A DNA stretch of 39,951 bases, taken from contig JAWQRO010000396.1 of the NCBI GenBank assembly GCA_033557835.1, positions 1-39,951 on the forward strand, given 5' to 3'. The stretch is from Helochares maculicollis (taxonomy: Eukaryota > Arthropoda > Insecta > Coleoptera > Hydrophilidae). Below are positions 20,859 to 30,900 of the stretch, piece after piece. The notes under the pieces are model-generated. The model was not told the origin of the DNA. It did not search any database and saw nothing but the letters and a program-made list of their open reading frames with translations. Positions within the stretch are counted from its first letter, which is position 1. Every line of letters begins with the position of its first letter. Made by a program: the position numbers and the translations under genes.

Positions 20859-23800
20859 CTGCAAATCATTAAAAAATTTAAAATCACGCCCGTCGAGTCA
20901 ATATATGTTAGATTCAGATGACATTACACATCTAAGTGACTTTTATAATTCTTAAATAGATGCAAAATATCTCGTTTTATGATTAAAAAAGTTTAGTGGA
21001 TGTGTGGACTTACGAAAATTCGTCCTTCATGATGAACTTTTGATTTTTGCTGTCCCTGGCACACACAGTTGGTTTATCACCTTTAAGGAAGTCGATGCCA
21101 TATTCGTTCAATTCATGCTGGAAGTCGTCTTTGGAGCTGATAGCGAACGAGAATTTGTCTTTGTAGTCTTTAGCAATCTTGAGAATTCTGTTACGCCAGT
21201 AGTTGGTTCCCTTGGGGTTCTTTACGTAATCAACGCTGTAGTAAGCAACGATGAGGGGGTTATTGAAGTCCTGCCTGTTGTCAGATTTGCGGTGTCCCAC
21301 CAATCCATGATAATTTTTAGTAATGAAGTCGTTAAGCTCTGAAGTTTTGGCAGGGCCCGTGTACTTGACTTTGCTCTCTTCGAATTTGTTGTTGAGGTGG
21401 GCAGGGCGGAAGAGGATGACAGCATCTTCAACACCTTCTCTTTCAAGTACATCTTTGAAGGTGCTATGGGCAAATCTAACCTTTTCTCTGAGTTTATCAG
21501 CCAGTTTCAAGAAAGCGCCTTTAAGGTCGGATTCTTTCTTGAAGAAACCAACAACTGAGACGTCTAATTCGGCGGCGAGGAATTTATCTAGGTCGGCGAC
21601 GCTTGAAAGCTCTTTCGAGCTGGGACCTACTTGGGCCTTCATATATTTGACAATTCCTGAAAAAACAGTGCATTAATTTTGAATGTTAAAGAATGGGGAT
21701 CACATATGGCCTATTAAAATCTGGCACCATTATAAAATGCATACCTCCAGCTTCCCTTGGGCCGTTGTATTCCTGCGACAGCTCCCCATTCCTGAAGATT
21801 TTCAAAGTGGGGTATCCGCTGACACCATGTTTATTGCAGGTATCTTTACCACCTTCTGTACAATCGACCTTTGCTAAAATCACTGGAGGGTCGTTTCTGA
21901 TCAAATCTTCAGCTGCTTTGGCATATTCTGGCTTCAACCGCTTGCAGTGTCCACACCTAAAAAAATATAGTTTGAAACCAAAGTTACTTCAAAGGCTTTC
22001 AGGCAAAATGTTTATGGTTCTGCATTCTGATATTGATTTATTTTGTTTTTAAATAATTTGTCATTTGAAAAAAGCAGTTTTTCTTTTCGTTTATCACAAG
22101 CACAATTCATGACTTCAGAACGCAGGTCTGTAAATTCAGGGAATAGAGCCTGCGAATTCAAGGGAACTTCAAAGAATGTCTTATTTCAGAGAAAATTAGT
22201 CATTTAAAAACTAATTTAACAATTTTTTTAGTTTAGTCTGGTTTTAGTGAACATTCATCATTTTAACGTAGACATCGGATTAAAAATAGACTTCTAACTT
22301 CAAAGAAGATTTCTAATTAAAATACATTTCGACCTAAATTTGATTTCTAACTCAAGTAACTTTTTAACTATAAGCGATTCCGTACACAGTAGTAAATTTT
22401 AAATTAAAGTAGATTTCTCAGCCAAGCAGTCCTTAATGCATTGGGAAAACAAAAAGGAGCTTTATGACTCAAGAATATAAAGGAGTGCTTAATGTGCTGG
22501 GGGCGCCCAACAATCTAAGATTGGCACCAGGACATAAGAGGGAACGAAGAATTGGATAAACTTGCCAAGAAAGGCTCAGCTCAACAAAATATTGCATCGG
22601 AACCAGTCCTATGAGTTCCAAAAACTGGCGTGAAAAATATTATAGAGGAACCAATCTGTAGGGTACATAAATATGGAAATCAGTAGAAGTTATTAAGAAA
22701 ACGAAAGAATTTATCAGAGAATATAAGTAAGCAATTGCTTACAATGACCAAAAAGAGGCTTAAAATTGCAATGGGAATCTTTACGGGACACAGTAACTTT
22801 CGAAAACATCCACATACAATGGGATTAGCAATCAGTCCACAATGTTGGAAATTCGATGAAGATGAAGAAACCCTCGAGCACATTCTATGTATCTGCCATG
22901 AATTGGGGGCAGCAAGACGAGGCATCCAGGAAGAATGCAGGTTAATGCAACATGGAGTTAACGTGTTCCCCATGGCCAACCTAGCCAAATTTCTAGATGG
23001 AACAGGACTACTAAAGGTAACCTAGGTATAGATGGTCAGGATAAAAAGGGCTGAAGGCCTAATTGTCATGGAAGCTTTTCCACACTGGTAATTAACACAT
23101 AACATTAAGTAGATTTTTTTTTAAAGTGGATTTCTTACTTCAAAGTTAATTTCTAATTTCACAGTTTATTTCAGATTTCAAAGTGGATTTCAGGCAACAT
23201 GTCGTGCATTTGAAACTATTGATGACAGTAGAAATATTTGTGTCAGATAAAACATCTGACGTTAGAATGTGATTAAAACAATTAATAATGCACGAATTCA
23301 TTAAATTGATTGAAGAGTGGGAATTCTAAAACACTCTAAAATTGGCACTCTTTCTAAACCATTTCAAAGCTTCCTAAAATGTTTGTTTCAGTTCTGGAAA
23401 TTTATTAAATTGTGAATGCATTTGGTATCTTATGCCCAACGCTCGACGCTATTGAGAGGATATTTGTAGCTTCTGTAAAAAATTTTGAGGCAAGATATAT
23501 TTCAGACATTATTTCTAACTCAGGGGGAGTCTAGAAATTCGGAAAAATCCGTTTAATTTTTTTTCTTCAAATTTTTAAAGTGAAGATTTTTAAGAACCTA
23601 AGTTTGAAGTTCAGATTATTTTCAAAGTTACAAGTGTTTTAGAGTCACGTCAACTCAACCCGTCCAGCCGGAATAAATGTACAGTAGATAGCAGGCAAAC
23701 TCTGACTATCTTGGGAGAGCTCGCATTATGAAAAATCTTTTAGAAATCCTTAGAAATCGATTACGTGGCATGTCGTAACTTATTTCGTCGGAATCTTTTA

Positions 23801-25628
23801 ATGGTTAGCGTTTAGTTTAGCTCAATTTACTTTCAATCGTGGAGCATGTCTTGTGGAAAGTTGTAAAATAAAATTTTTGGAGAGTTGTAATTAAAATTGT
23901 TCCATGTAAAATGGATAATAGTAAAATTAGATGTAATTTTCAAAATTATGAGCGTCTTGGGAATCAAGATCTTTATAAATCGATTACAGGGACTGTTGTT
24001 CTAACTTATTTCGTCGGAATCATTTCGTGTTTACTATTTAGTTTGCTGAGGTTAGTTTCAATCGGCAAGCGTGTTCTGAGCAGACTTCAGAAGAAGTTAG
24101 AATCGCTTGCTTAGCTGAAAAAACTTCAGAAAACATTAATTTTGAAGTCGAAAAAGACCTAAGGCATCAGGGACCGTTGGTTGACATGATATTATCTCAA
24201 GTTTTAATTAATCGATTTAGTAAAAATTTAGAGAAAATGTTTTTTGTATATCTCCGTATAGTTGGTACCTTGGATGTTTCAGTTTTTTTGCTATTTTTAA
24301 AAAATTCGTAAGGGTGAAAAAAACTGTAATAATCAAGATGATTTTTGTTTCAGAACACTATAAGGTTTGGAATCATGTCAACCAAGACACACCGTTTTTT
24401 GGCCACCACTTCACAACTTAATGGAGTTTTGATTTCTTTTTGCAAAATTATTTTGTAATATCAACAACAATCATGTATGAAAATGGACAATAACAATGTT
24501 TTTAGTTTATTTAAATATTACATGGAAAAACGTCTCAAATTTTGGCTTCTAGACCAGAATACACCCTTAGGAGTGTATATTCTGGATTTAGTGAATATTT
24601 CCGGTCTGAGAATAGAAATCTGGCTGTGCAAAATTATTTTAATTTCGAAATACTTTCCAGTACATTTTTGAATCCGGACAATATTTCAGATTTTTAAAGC
24701 TATTGTAGGCAGTAGTCATACTTGATTTCTGATATCACGAGTGGGTTTGTGACATCCAACTATATTCCCCATTTCTAAGTTCTAACTAGGTTTCTGATTT
24801 CAAAGGATTTCTGACTTCTAACTAGCTTCCTGATTGGATTTCTAACTAGATCCCTGATTGGGTTTCTAACTAGATTTTTGATTTTCAACTAGATTTATGG
24901 TTCCAGCTTCTAAACTTTATTTTGTAAATTTTGGAATTCAAAATAGATTTCTGACATCAAAGCATGATTCTTGTTTGAAAATAGATTTCTGACATCAAAC
25001 TGGTTTTGATTTTAGGCAATACTTTTGATTCCAGAAAATCTAGTCGACGGCAAAAATAGTTCCCACTTCAGTGAACATTTCTGACGTCAGCCAAGATATT
25101 AGTGAAGCAATTAAGCATGCAGGAAAAGCCGAATTCATTACTTATGAATTCCAAAATTGTTTACATGCACAAAATTGTAAATTTAAATTGAAATAAACGT
25201 TCTGAACATTTTAATATAAGCTCCCTTGCGATACCAAGGCTTACTGAGATTTTCGTATAAATTACATGAATGATCAGGAGAGCCTCTTGGAATAATTTAA
25301 ATCAAATGGGTGACATGAAACAAGTGGTCTTAGAGTAGATGCAGCTCATAAATGGTTTGAAAAAATGCTAAGCAGCGTGCAATTTGAAAAATGCGCCATA
25401 ATTAATTTTTTAATGAAAGCCTATTGGACAAAAGGCTGATCCCAGTAGGCTTTTGGCGCGTAGAGTTTAAAAATCTTACCAAGGTGCGTAAAACATGACA
25501 AGAACGGTTTCATGTTCAGCAAGTCTCGTGTTGAAATCACTGTCTGTTAATTCGACGACGTCTTCTTCCCCGGCGAGACAGACGCAAATAAGACTTAGCA
25601 ATGTAATTAATTTGAAGAGGTTTAACAT
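20384..25628 (-). CDS. PDIA3: Protein disulfide isomerase A3 / ERp57-type, four coding exons, complete
   Basis: The spliced CDS is 25628-25480, 21956-21745, 21656-21014, 20858-20384 (149+212+643+475 = 1479 nt, 492 aa plus stop). All introns are GT-AG and phases join cleanly. The product is an ER-lumen thiol oxidoreductase that forms and rearranges disulfides, in vertebrates mainly of glycoproteins delivered by calnexin/calreticulin. Layout: signal peptide (residues 1-19, ending VCLA before GEED); thioredoxin domain a with WCGHCK (Cys51, Cys54) and cis-Pro99 in GYPT; redox-inactive b and b' domains (about 125-355; LIVAYYSVDYVKNPKGTNYW is typical of ERp57, as is LKSEAIPESN before a'); domain a' with WCGHCKK (Cys396, Cys399) and GFPTLYW; basic tail ending KTEL, a KDEL-type retrieval signal. 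The length matches the family (about 490-505). Intron 1 (3.5 kb) is full of repeats; introns 2 and 3 are 88 and 155 bp. Confidence 0.95.
21014..21656 (-). CDS. PDIA3: PDIA3/ERp57 coding exon 3: b and b' domains
   Basis: The acceptor TTTTTTCAG precedes GAATTGTC, and the donor GTAAGT follows GAATTTTC. The exon encodes residues 121-335 with no CxxC motif, as expected for the substrate- and partner-binding b/b' domains. It carries the ERp57-like stretches GIVKYMKAQVGPSS and YYSVDYVKNPKGTNYWRNR. Confidence 0.93.
21745..21956 (-). CDS. PDIA3: PDIA3/ERp57 coding exon 2: first CGHC active site
   Basis: The acceptor is TTTTTTTAG before GTGTGG. The exon encodes residues 50-121, including CGHCKRLKPEY, VDCTEGGKDTCNKHGV and the cis-proline GYPT motif. 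The donor GTATG follows GGAG. Confidence 0.93.
22230..22430. repeat. Degenerate GATTTCTAACTTCAAAGTA-type repeats, left field
   Basis: Loose iterations of a roughly 20-24 bp motif (GACTTCTAACTTCAAAGAA, GATTTCTAA..., AAAGTAGATTTCTCAG) occur on the left side of the LINE relic in ERp57 intron 1. The same motif reappears at 23100-23200 and 24771-25020, which suggests one original array broken up by later insertions. Confidence 0.45.
22440..23025 (+). pseudogene. LINE ORF2 fragment: RNase H and C-terminal zinc-knuckle region
   Basis: Antisense to the host gene, in its first intron. Readable pieces in changing frames are LGAPNNLRL, APGHK, GNEELDKLAKKGSA (the WxPGHxGxxGNExADxLAKxG block of LINE-type RNase H) and then a long open stretch from 22735 to 23025. 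The latter holds LKIAMGIFTGHSNFRKHPH, MGLAISPQCWKF, EETLEHILCICHEL and FLDGTGLLKVT, which match the C-terminal H/C-rich tail of Jockey/R1-like elements (TGHxxLxxHLxxMG, CRxC, ETxEHILCxC). It is 5' truncated and frame-broken upstream, hence dead. Confidence 0.8.
23100..23200. repeat. Degenerate TTCAAAGTGGATTTC repeats, middle field
   Basis: Four to five imperfect copies of a roughly 20-22 bp motif (AAAGTGGATTTCTTACTTC, AAAGTTAATTTCTAATTTC, CAGTTTATTTCAGATTTC, AAAGTGGATTTCAGG) lie immediately right of the LINE relic. They resume the pattern seen at 22230-22430. Confidence 0.55.
23700..24150. repeat. Tandem dimer, unit about 225 bp
   Basis: AAATCGATTAC occurs at 23754 and 23977, and AACTTATTTCGTCGGAATC at 23777 and 24003 (spacing 223-226). 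The flanking pieces CTTGGGA and TTTCAATCG are also paired. The 67-codon ORF at 23911-24114 lies on the second unit and is not conserved as an ORF in the first, so I do not call it a gene. Confidence 0.7.
24554..24585. repeat. Short hairpin-forming inverted repeat
   Basis: CCAGAATACACCC and GAGTGTATATTCTGG face each other around a tiny TTAG loop. Pairing is nearly continuous apart from a two-base bulge. It lies inside intron 1 of the ERp57-type gene. It may be the remains of a small inverted-repeat element or chance. Confidence 0.4.
24771..25020. repeat. Simple array with 12/24-bp periodicity, right field
   Basis: Repeated GATTTCTAACTA and GATTTCTGATTG 12-mers alternate to give a 24-bp unit between about 24771 and 24900. 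Looser copies (AATAGATTTCTGACATCAAA, twice) extend to 25020. It belongs to the same pattern as the fields at 22.2 and 23.1 kb in the same intron. Confidence 0.65.
25480..25628 (-). CDS. PDIA3: PDIA3/ERp57 coding exon 1: signal peptide and start of domain a
   Basis: Encodes MLNLFKLITLLSLICVCLA, a classical hydrophobic signal peptide, then GEEDVVELTDSDF and VLVMFYAPW. The donor GTAAG follows TG, so the active-site Trp50 codon is split across a 3.5-kb intron directly before CGHC. The start is the only ATG giving a signal peptide, preceded by AAAGTAAAA. Confidence 0.93.
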
Positions 25629-25639
25629 TTTTACTTTGT

Positions 25640-25790
25640 TTAATTACTAACTTATTGCACTGAAACGAAGAAGTTTTGCCGGTGTCCCCAAACGAAAAAG
25701 TGTCGGGAGCTGTCACCGTCTTGCCTTTACGTGGCCGCTGCTCAGCGCAAGTCTAATGTTCAGCGTTGGCTGATTTTGATTGGCTGACCT
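25640..25790 (-). promoter_or_regulatory. Putative ERp57-type gene promoter with CCACG and CCAAT boxes
   Basis: Just upstream of the minus-strand start codon the DNA is GC-richer than its surroundings. Reading the minus strand, a CCAAT box (complement of ATTGG at 25779-25783) is followed 44 bases later by CCACG within GGCCACGTAAAG (25734-25730). These are the two half-sites of ER-stress response elements (NF-Y and XBP1/ATF6 sites), but the spacing is much longer than the 9 bases of a classical ERSE. ER-stress induction is expected for this gene family; the sites support it only weakly. Confidence 0.4.
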
Positions 25791-27740
25791 CAGTGAAGGC
25801 CAAGGATGTCCAAAAAGTCTTTTCTATGTGCTATCAATTGGCGTAGGTCATGACTGTTGCCATTCAAGCCCTCATCCCCCCATTCTTTTTACGTTTGAGA
25901 AAATCTTTGTTTATTTCGCTTATCTAAATCTTATAGATTATTAATCGTTGAATGAGTACGTAGTCAATAGTCGAGCAGCATCGCTAAATAATATTAATAA
26001 TAGCTTCGGAGTACAGGGGATTAGATCTAAGAAGGCCGTGGCGTAGTGAGGTCCAAGTCTTGATTCAGTACTTCAAAGATGATAATTTTTGTTTTCAGAT
26101 AAATTTGTCTACCTTTTTCAAATATGATTACTAGATAGAGTGTAAATAAACAATTTAGCTGTTCCTGTATATACAGAAGCGAGATTCTATTTTTTTGGAG
26201 CGGCCGGTAAATAATCGATCGAATTTCAGGCGTCTGTAGGCACCCCTACCTAAATTTGATTTCGGGTTTATTCAATTTTATCAAGAATATTTCCACCGGC
26301 ATCCTGTTTTTTCTACTAGAGATGTTCCTGCCGTAATTAAAAAATCAATTGCCGACACTAAAACATAAATTTCTCGTTAAGTTCCATCGAAAAACGAGAA
26401 ATAATAGAGAAAGCCGGTTTTAACGCAACCTGGACAATACACAAAACCCATAAAGGACGCTACAATGAGTGGGTTCATTGAATAGAAATGCAATAAAACA
26501 TCAAACCTGATTAGAACCCCGATTCAAACGAAATATAGATTGAATGACGCCACCACTATAGAGTCAATGGCGCTACGGATTTTGCTAGGCCGACCTTTTA
26601 TGTTATTAGTTGGCCTCTGTGCTCATAAACAGATTACAATCATATTACATAATTTCGCGTTGAAGGAGCAAAGAAATTGATTTAAAAATACCGACAGAAA
26701 TTAGTTACTAGCCTAAACCAGCAACCTGCTGAAGCAGGTAATTGAGTTGAGCAGATTAATTCGAGTTTTCAAGAAGTGGCGGCTTATATTTTATAGATTA
26801 TATTTGAAAGAGCGTTAAATAATTTTTACACAAAGCAACTATTTTAATGAATTTCAAAGCCTATCTTTACAGAACTAAAAAAAATTAAATATTCTCTATT
26901 AGTATGACGGATTTCTGACTAACAGATTGACTGATTAATTGACTCATGATCGCCCAGATCAAACCGTTGAATCGAAAAGCATGATATTTGTTAGATACCT
27001 TGCATTTATGGTGTAAGCTATGTATGAAAAAGGTGTTGCGAAAATTCCGTGTCTAAGAGGGTGAAAATGGAGATTGAATGTGTTTGTAACGACTTATATG
27101 TTAAAATCTAAAAAGGCACAGTCATAAATGTTGAACTTTTAGGATCTTCGTTTAAAATTAAGAGACTCGTATTTTCCAGTTTTTCAAAAATCTAATCGAC
27201 AAAGGGGTAAATGAGAGGCTCAAATTTTCTGCTTATTAGAGACACATATTTCTAAAGCTAATTATACTATTGGTAAAAACTCATTTTTGTTTATTCTCCC
27301 GTAAAAGCTCAGATATACGTACTAAGCCAGTTTCCGAAAATTCACCTTATAATGGGGTGAATTGTGATGCTACAGACAAGAAAAGAGAGATTAAAATTTA
27401 TATTTAAAATTAAAACTCATATTGCTTGCCAGCTTTTTAAATATATAATAATAATATAAAAATATGTTAAAGGGTGATCATTAATTTTTATAAAAATGTA
27501 TGTACTTCATAGATCTCTAATTATAGAAACGACAAAATTGACATGTAAATTTAAAATTAATTAGGCCGTGTTTTCTGATTCACGATAATTCAAGAGTCTG
27601 CAGGTGGAGAGAATTCTTAAATCTTAAAACTACTGATCAAGCAGTAGAATTTAAATTAGTTTAAAATCGCATGGAATAAAGTTTACAGCATATTTAAAAT
27701 TGAGGAAAAGCGGCTCCCTAATGTGATCATTAGGTTGCCA
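25791..27740. other. Intergenic region between the two divergent genes
   Basis: AT-rich, with no ORF of note and no recognisable transposon domain. It separates the ERp57-type start (25628) from the RCC1L-type start (27887), so the two genes are head to head but too far apart for a shared core promoter. Confidence 0.4.
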
Positions 27741-27748
27741 TTAAAATA

Positions 27749-27789
27749 CTCAGTTGGCATCGTTTAAATTACCAGTTCTCAGTTGGCAT
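27749..27789 (+). promoter_or_regulatory. Two direct copies of CTCAGTTGGCAT upstream of the RCC1L-type gene
   Basis: The identical 12-mer CTCAGTTGGCAT occurs at 27749-27760 and 27778-27789, 98 bases or more before the start codon. A related TAGGTTGCCATT lies just upstream. They could be a duplicated factor-binding site or simply a small local duplication. Confidence 0.3.
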
Positions 27790-27886
27790 TTCTGTCAAAC
27801 TACAAGTGCTGATTTAAAATTTGACTTGACGTTTGTTTGTTGTGGCAATTTTAAAAATAGAAAACTTGCCACCGAATTTTGTAAAA

Positions 27887-27998
27887 ATGAGCAGCTTTAA
27901 ACGAATTTTGCACAAATTTAACTCGTCTCAAGCACGGAGATGCTTCTCTGTCAAAAGAAAATACCCCGTAGACACAGAAAAAGCGAATAAATTACCTG
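27887..27998 (+). CDS. RCC1L: RCC1L coding exon 1: mitochondrial presequence
   Basis: ATG in the context GTAAAAATGAGC, then MSSFKRILHKFNSSQARRCF and SVKRKYPVDTEKANKLP. The donor GTGAGTG follows CCTG. The link to exon 2 is inferred from matching phase, the position upstream, and the way CCTG plus TTTTCGAT gives PVFDYSPGR, resembling the region before the first blade in RCC1L proteins. Confidence 0.85.
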
Positions 27999-30900
27999 GT
28001 GAGTGAAATCAGATCCACATTTCTAGGTTATGTCATCACTGATATCAATTTTTCACCTTTTCCCCCGCTGAAAACATTTCTCTTGCTTGTATTTTCCATT
28101 TATGCGTTTGAAATTTGTTGAATCATCAAATATAACTAAATTGTATCTGTTGTTGTAACGACTTTGGTCTGCAACTCAGGATATAAACATTCAAGTTCAT
28201 CTTTTAAGAGCGATCTTAATCCTCTTAGTGTTCGTTGCCCATTTATATATTTGCAGTGTCTCTACTTAACAAATCGTGTACATGCAGACCATAAAACTAT
28301 TACCAAATGTACATGTATATGTCCTACAATAACTTTTTGACGGTATTAATTCGTTAATGTATCCCCACTCAGGGAGGAATGTGCGATCTATTCCCGAATC
28401 AACGAACTTTATTTGTCTTTTAAGGTATTCAGTTATAGAAATTTAAATTCAACCATCAGAAGTCAAGGACTACCTGCTTTAGGCAAACTATTTTATATTT
28501 ATCCCTTCCCTTTAACACAAATCTGCGTTACTCGTGGTGCATTAGTTTATTTGAATATATATATTTCTATTTAGCGAGTGTAAGTAAAAATCGGTTGGAT
28601 GTACTAATCCATTCGTATGATAAGCATATGTTCTTCCGTTCATGAGTTCATTTCAATACAGCTGAATTTTGCGCCTAAATTTGAAACATGACTAGGATAA
28701 TGTAAGCTGGTCTCCAGATATTTCTCTTGATGAGGGAGAGTAAATTTTTGCTAGCGTCAAACCCTAAAATAATATTTTTTGCATAGTAATGTATTTCTGT
28801 TGTTGTTATCGAAAGCCTGAGATATCAAACTAGTCACAACAAAAACACTTTTGCTTCGTCTATTTTGTTTTCACTCGCTCATATGTTGCAAAGCTCAGAA
28901 TAATAACCTTAGTAAGAACTTTGCACAAATTTAGTTCCTCTCTTGTACGACAATATGTCTTTGTCAAAAGAAACTACCTCATAGACTCACAAAAAGCGGA
29001 TAAATTCCATAATAAGTTAAATTTGGCCTGCATTTGTACATTCATTAATATATTCATATCCATTTTACCTTTTTGTGGTAAAAACTCTTGTCATCAAAAT
29101 GTTTCATTTCTGAATTTAACACTTTCGTTTAAAGTGCTAACTTTTGCTAAAGTATAGCCCCCCTTCTATTTATACTAGAGCTGTAAATCCAAAAGTAGAC
29201 CAGAGAAAATGAAATGTTTATTATTATTTTATTATAAAATGATAAATATTCAGTTGTTTCCAAATTTTTGTTTTTATGAGTCTACTTTAAACTGTAATAT
29301 TTTGGTAAATACTTATTCAATTTAATCGAAATAAGCGCCATTCGAATCAGTGCACTTTTGCCAACGTAACACAAGTCGATTAATTCCGACACTATAAAAA
29401 TTGGGAGAAGTCGACGAAGGCTGTTGTTGCCTGGCACTGATTGGCGAAGGTTCTACCTGTGAGAAAGTTATCAGAGTGCTTGAAAAGATGGTAGGCCTTT
29501 GGCGAGAGATCTAGGAAGTATGTGAAACGTGTAGACGGGCGTTGTCGGGGATCAGAATTGGACCTCTTCTGTTAACCAGTGCCAGCTGCTGTTGAAACAG
29601 TCTTCAGTACATCTCGTGGATTTCTTCAAAGTAGGACTCTGCCGTAATGGGTTGGCCCGGTTGTAGGAAGCTATAGTGAATCACATCAGCCGCTGACCAC
29701 CATACAGTAACCATGGTCTTTTTTTAGTGGGTTTTCGCCTTTGGGAAGTACCTGGGTGGCTCGTCAGTGTCCAACAACTATCCTGAATGTCTTCTGCTGT
29801 CGTAAAGGATCCACTGCTCACCACACGTGACGATCCGATCCAAAACAGATCATTTTGGTTGCGCAAAAGCAAAGAACAGACCTCGAAACATGTCAATTTT
29901 TGCCAATTGTTCAAATCGTGGGGTACCCACTTTTTGAACTATTTAACCGTTCCAATACATTTCAAACCATCAAAAATCACATGGGAGCTGACGCCCAGTT
30001 TTTCCGCTATCCCACGCACTGTTTGTGATAGGACAGGATCCTCAAATCCTCGCTCTGGATTACATTAGGTTGACTACTTTCGAGCTCATCTTCGAAGCAA
30101 AAACTCCAGAATGAAAATTCGTAAACAAACGTCGACCAGTATCATTGCCTAATGCCTGGTTAATTTTCCGGACTGTTTTGGCAGTAGTTGTTTCACTTAA
30201 AGTAAGTCAATCACACACAAGTCGATATCACATTTTCTACAATACTATGAGGTGCTTTTATGTTTTTCTTTTAAAGAATACGCACGACAGCGTTTCTATT
30301 TGCATTTTGATGGCCGATGTTTTCAGTACTTTATCTCAAGGCGAGATAGTAGTCTTGCAGCTGTACTTCGCTCTCCTTGACTTGGTCTCCTATACATAAA
30401 ATCTGCGTCTTGAGCAGAAGATGTGCACTCAGCATTGTTACATTCAATAAATGTAAAATTAATTTCCAAGTACATTTCCATGATTTTCTGGAACGTATGT
30501 AGCTATTGGGATTCTATAAGACTTATCATACCTCATCATAGTATCGTAATCTTCAACTACTCGCCTTGGTTTTATGAGATTGTTGAAGTCATCCACAAAA
30601 TTACCATCTATTGGAGACAAGTGCATATTAGTTAGCTAATAAGTTTATCTTTCCAACGAATAATACGTAAATTTTCCCTCATATGTGTAATAATAGCTTC
30701 TCTTTATAAGTTCATACTCTTTGGTCCAATGAAGGATTCCATGACGTATGTTTAAGGGTATCACACGAATTTAATTTTCCATTTAGTGAATCATCAAATG
30801 ATGCTGGCAAAGAAAAATTATTGTCCTTAAATATCTTTTAGCCATCACCTTCCACTCGTCTGACTAATTGCAGAACTGTACCGGGTGTTTGGATGATTTC

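Noticed and set aside
21004..22052. Plus-strand ORFs opposite the ERp57 exons (e.g. 21004-21342, 21323-21676, 21693-22052)
   Set aside because: Antisense shadows of real exons; some run across the splice junctions of the true gene and none has a domain.
25405..25456. Inverted repeat AAAGCCTA / TAGGCTTT near the ERp57 intron 1 donor as a splicing regulator
   Set aside because: The stem is only 8 bp with a loop of over 20 bases. Such pairs are common by chance and nothing else supports a role.
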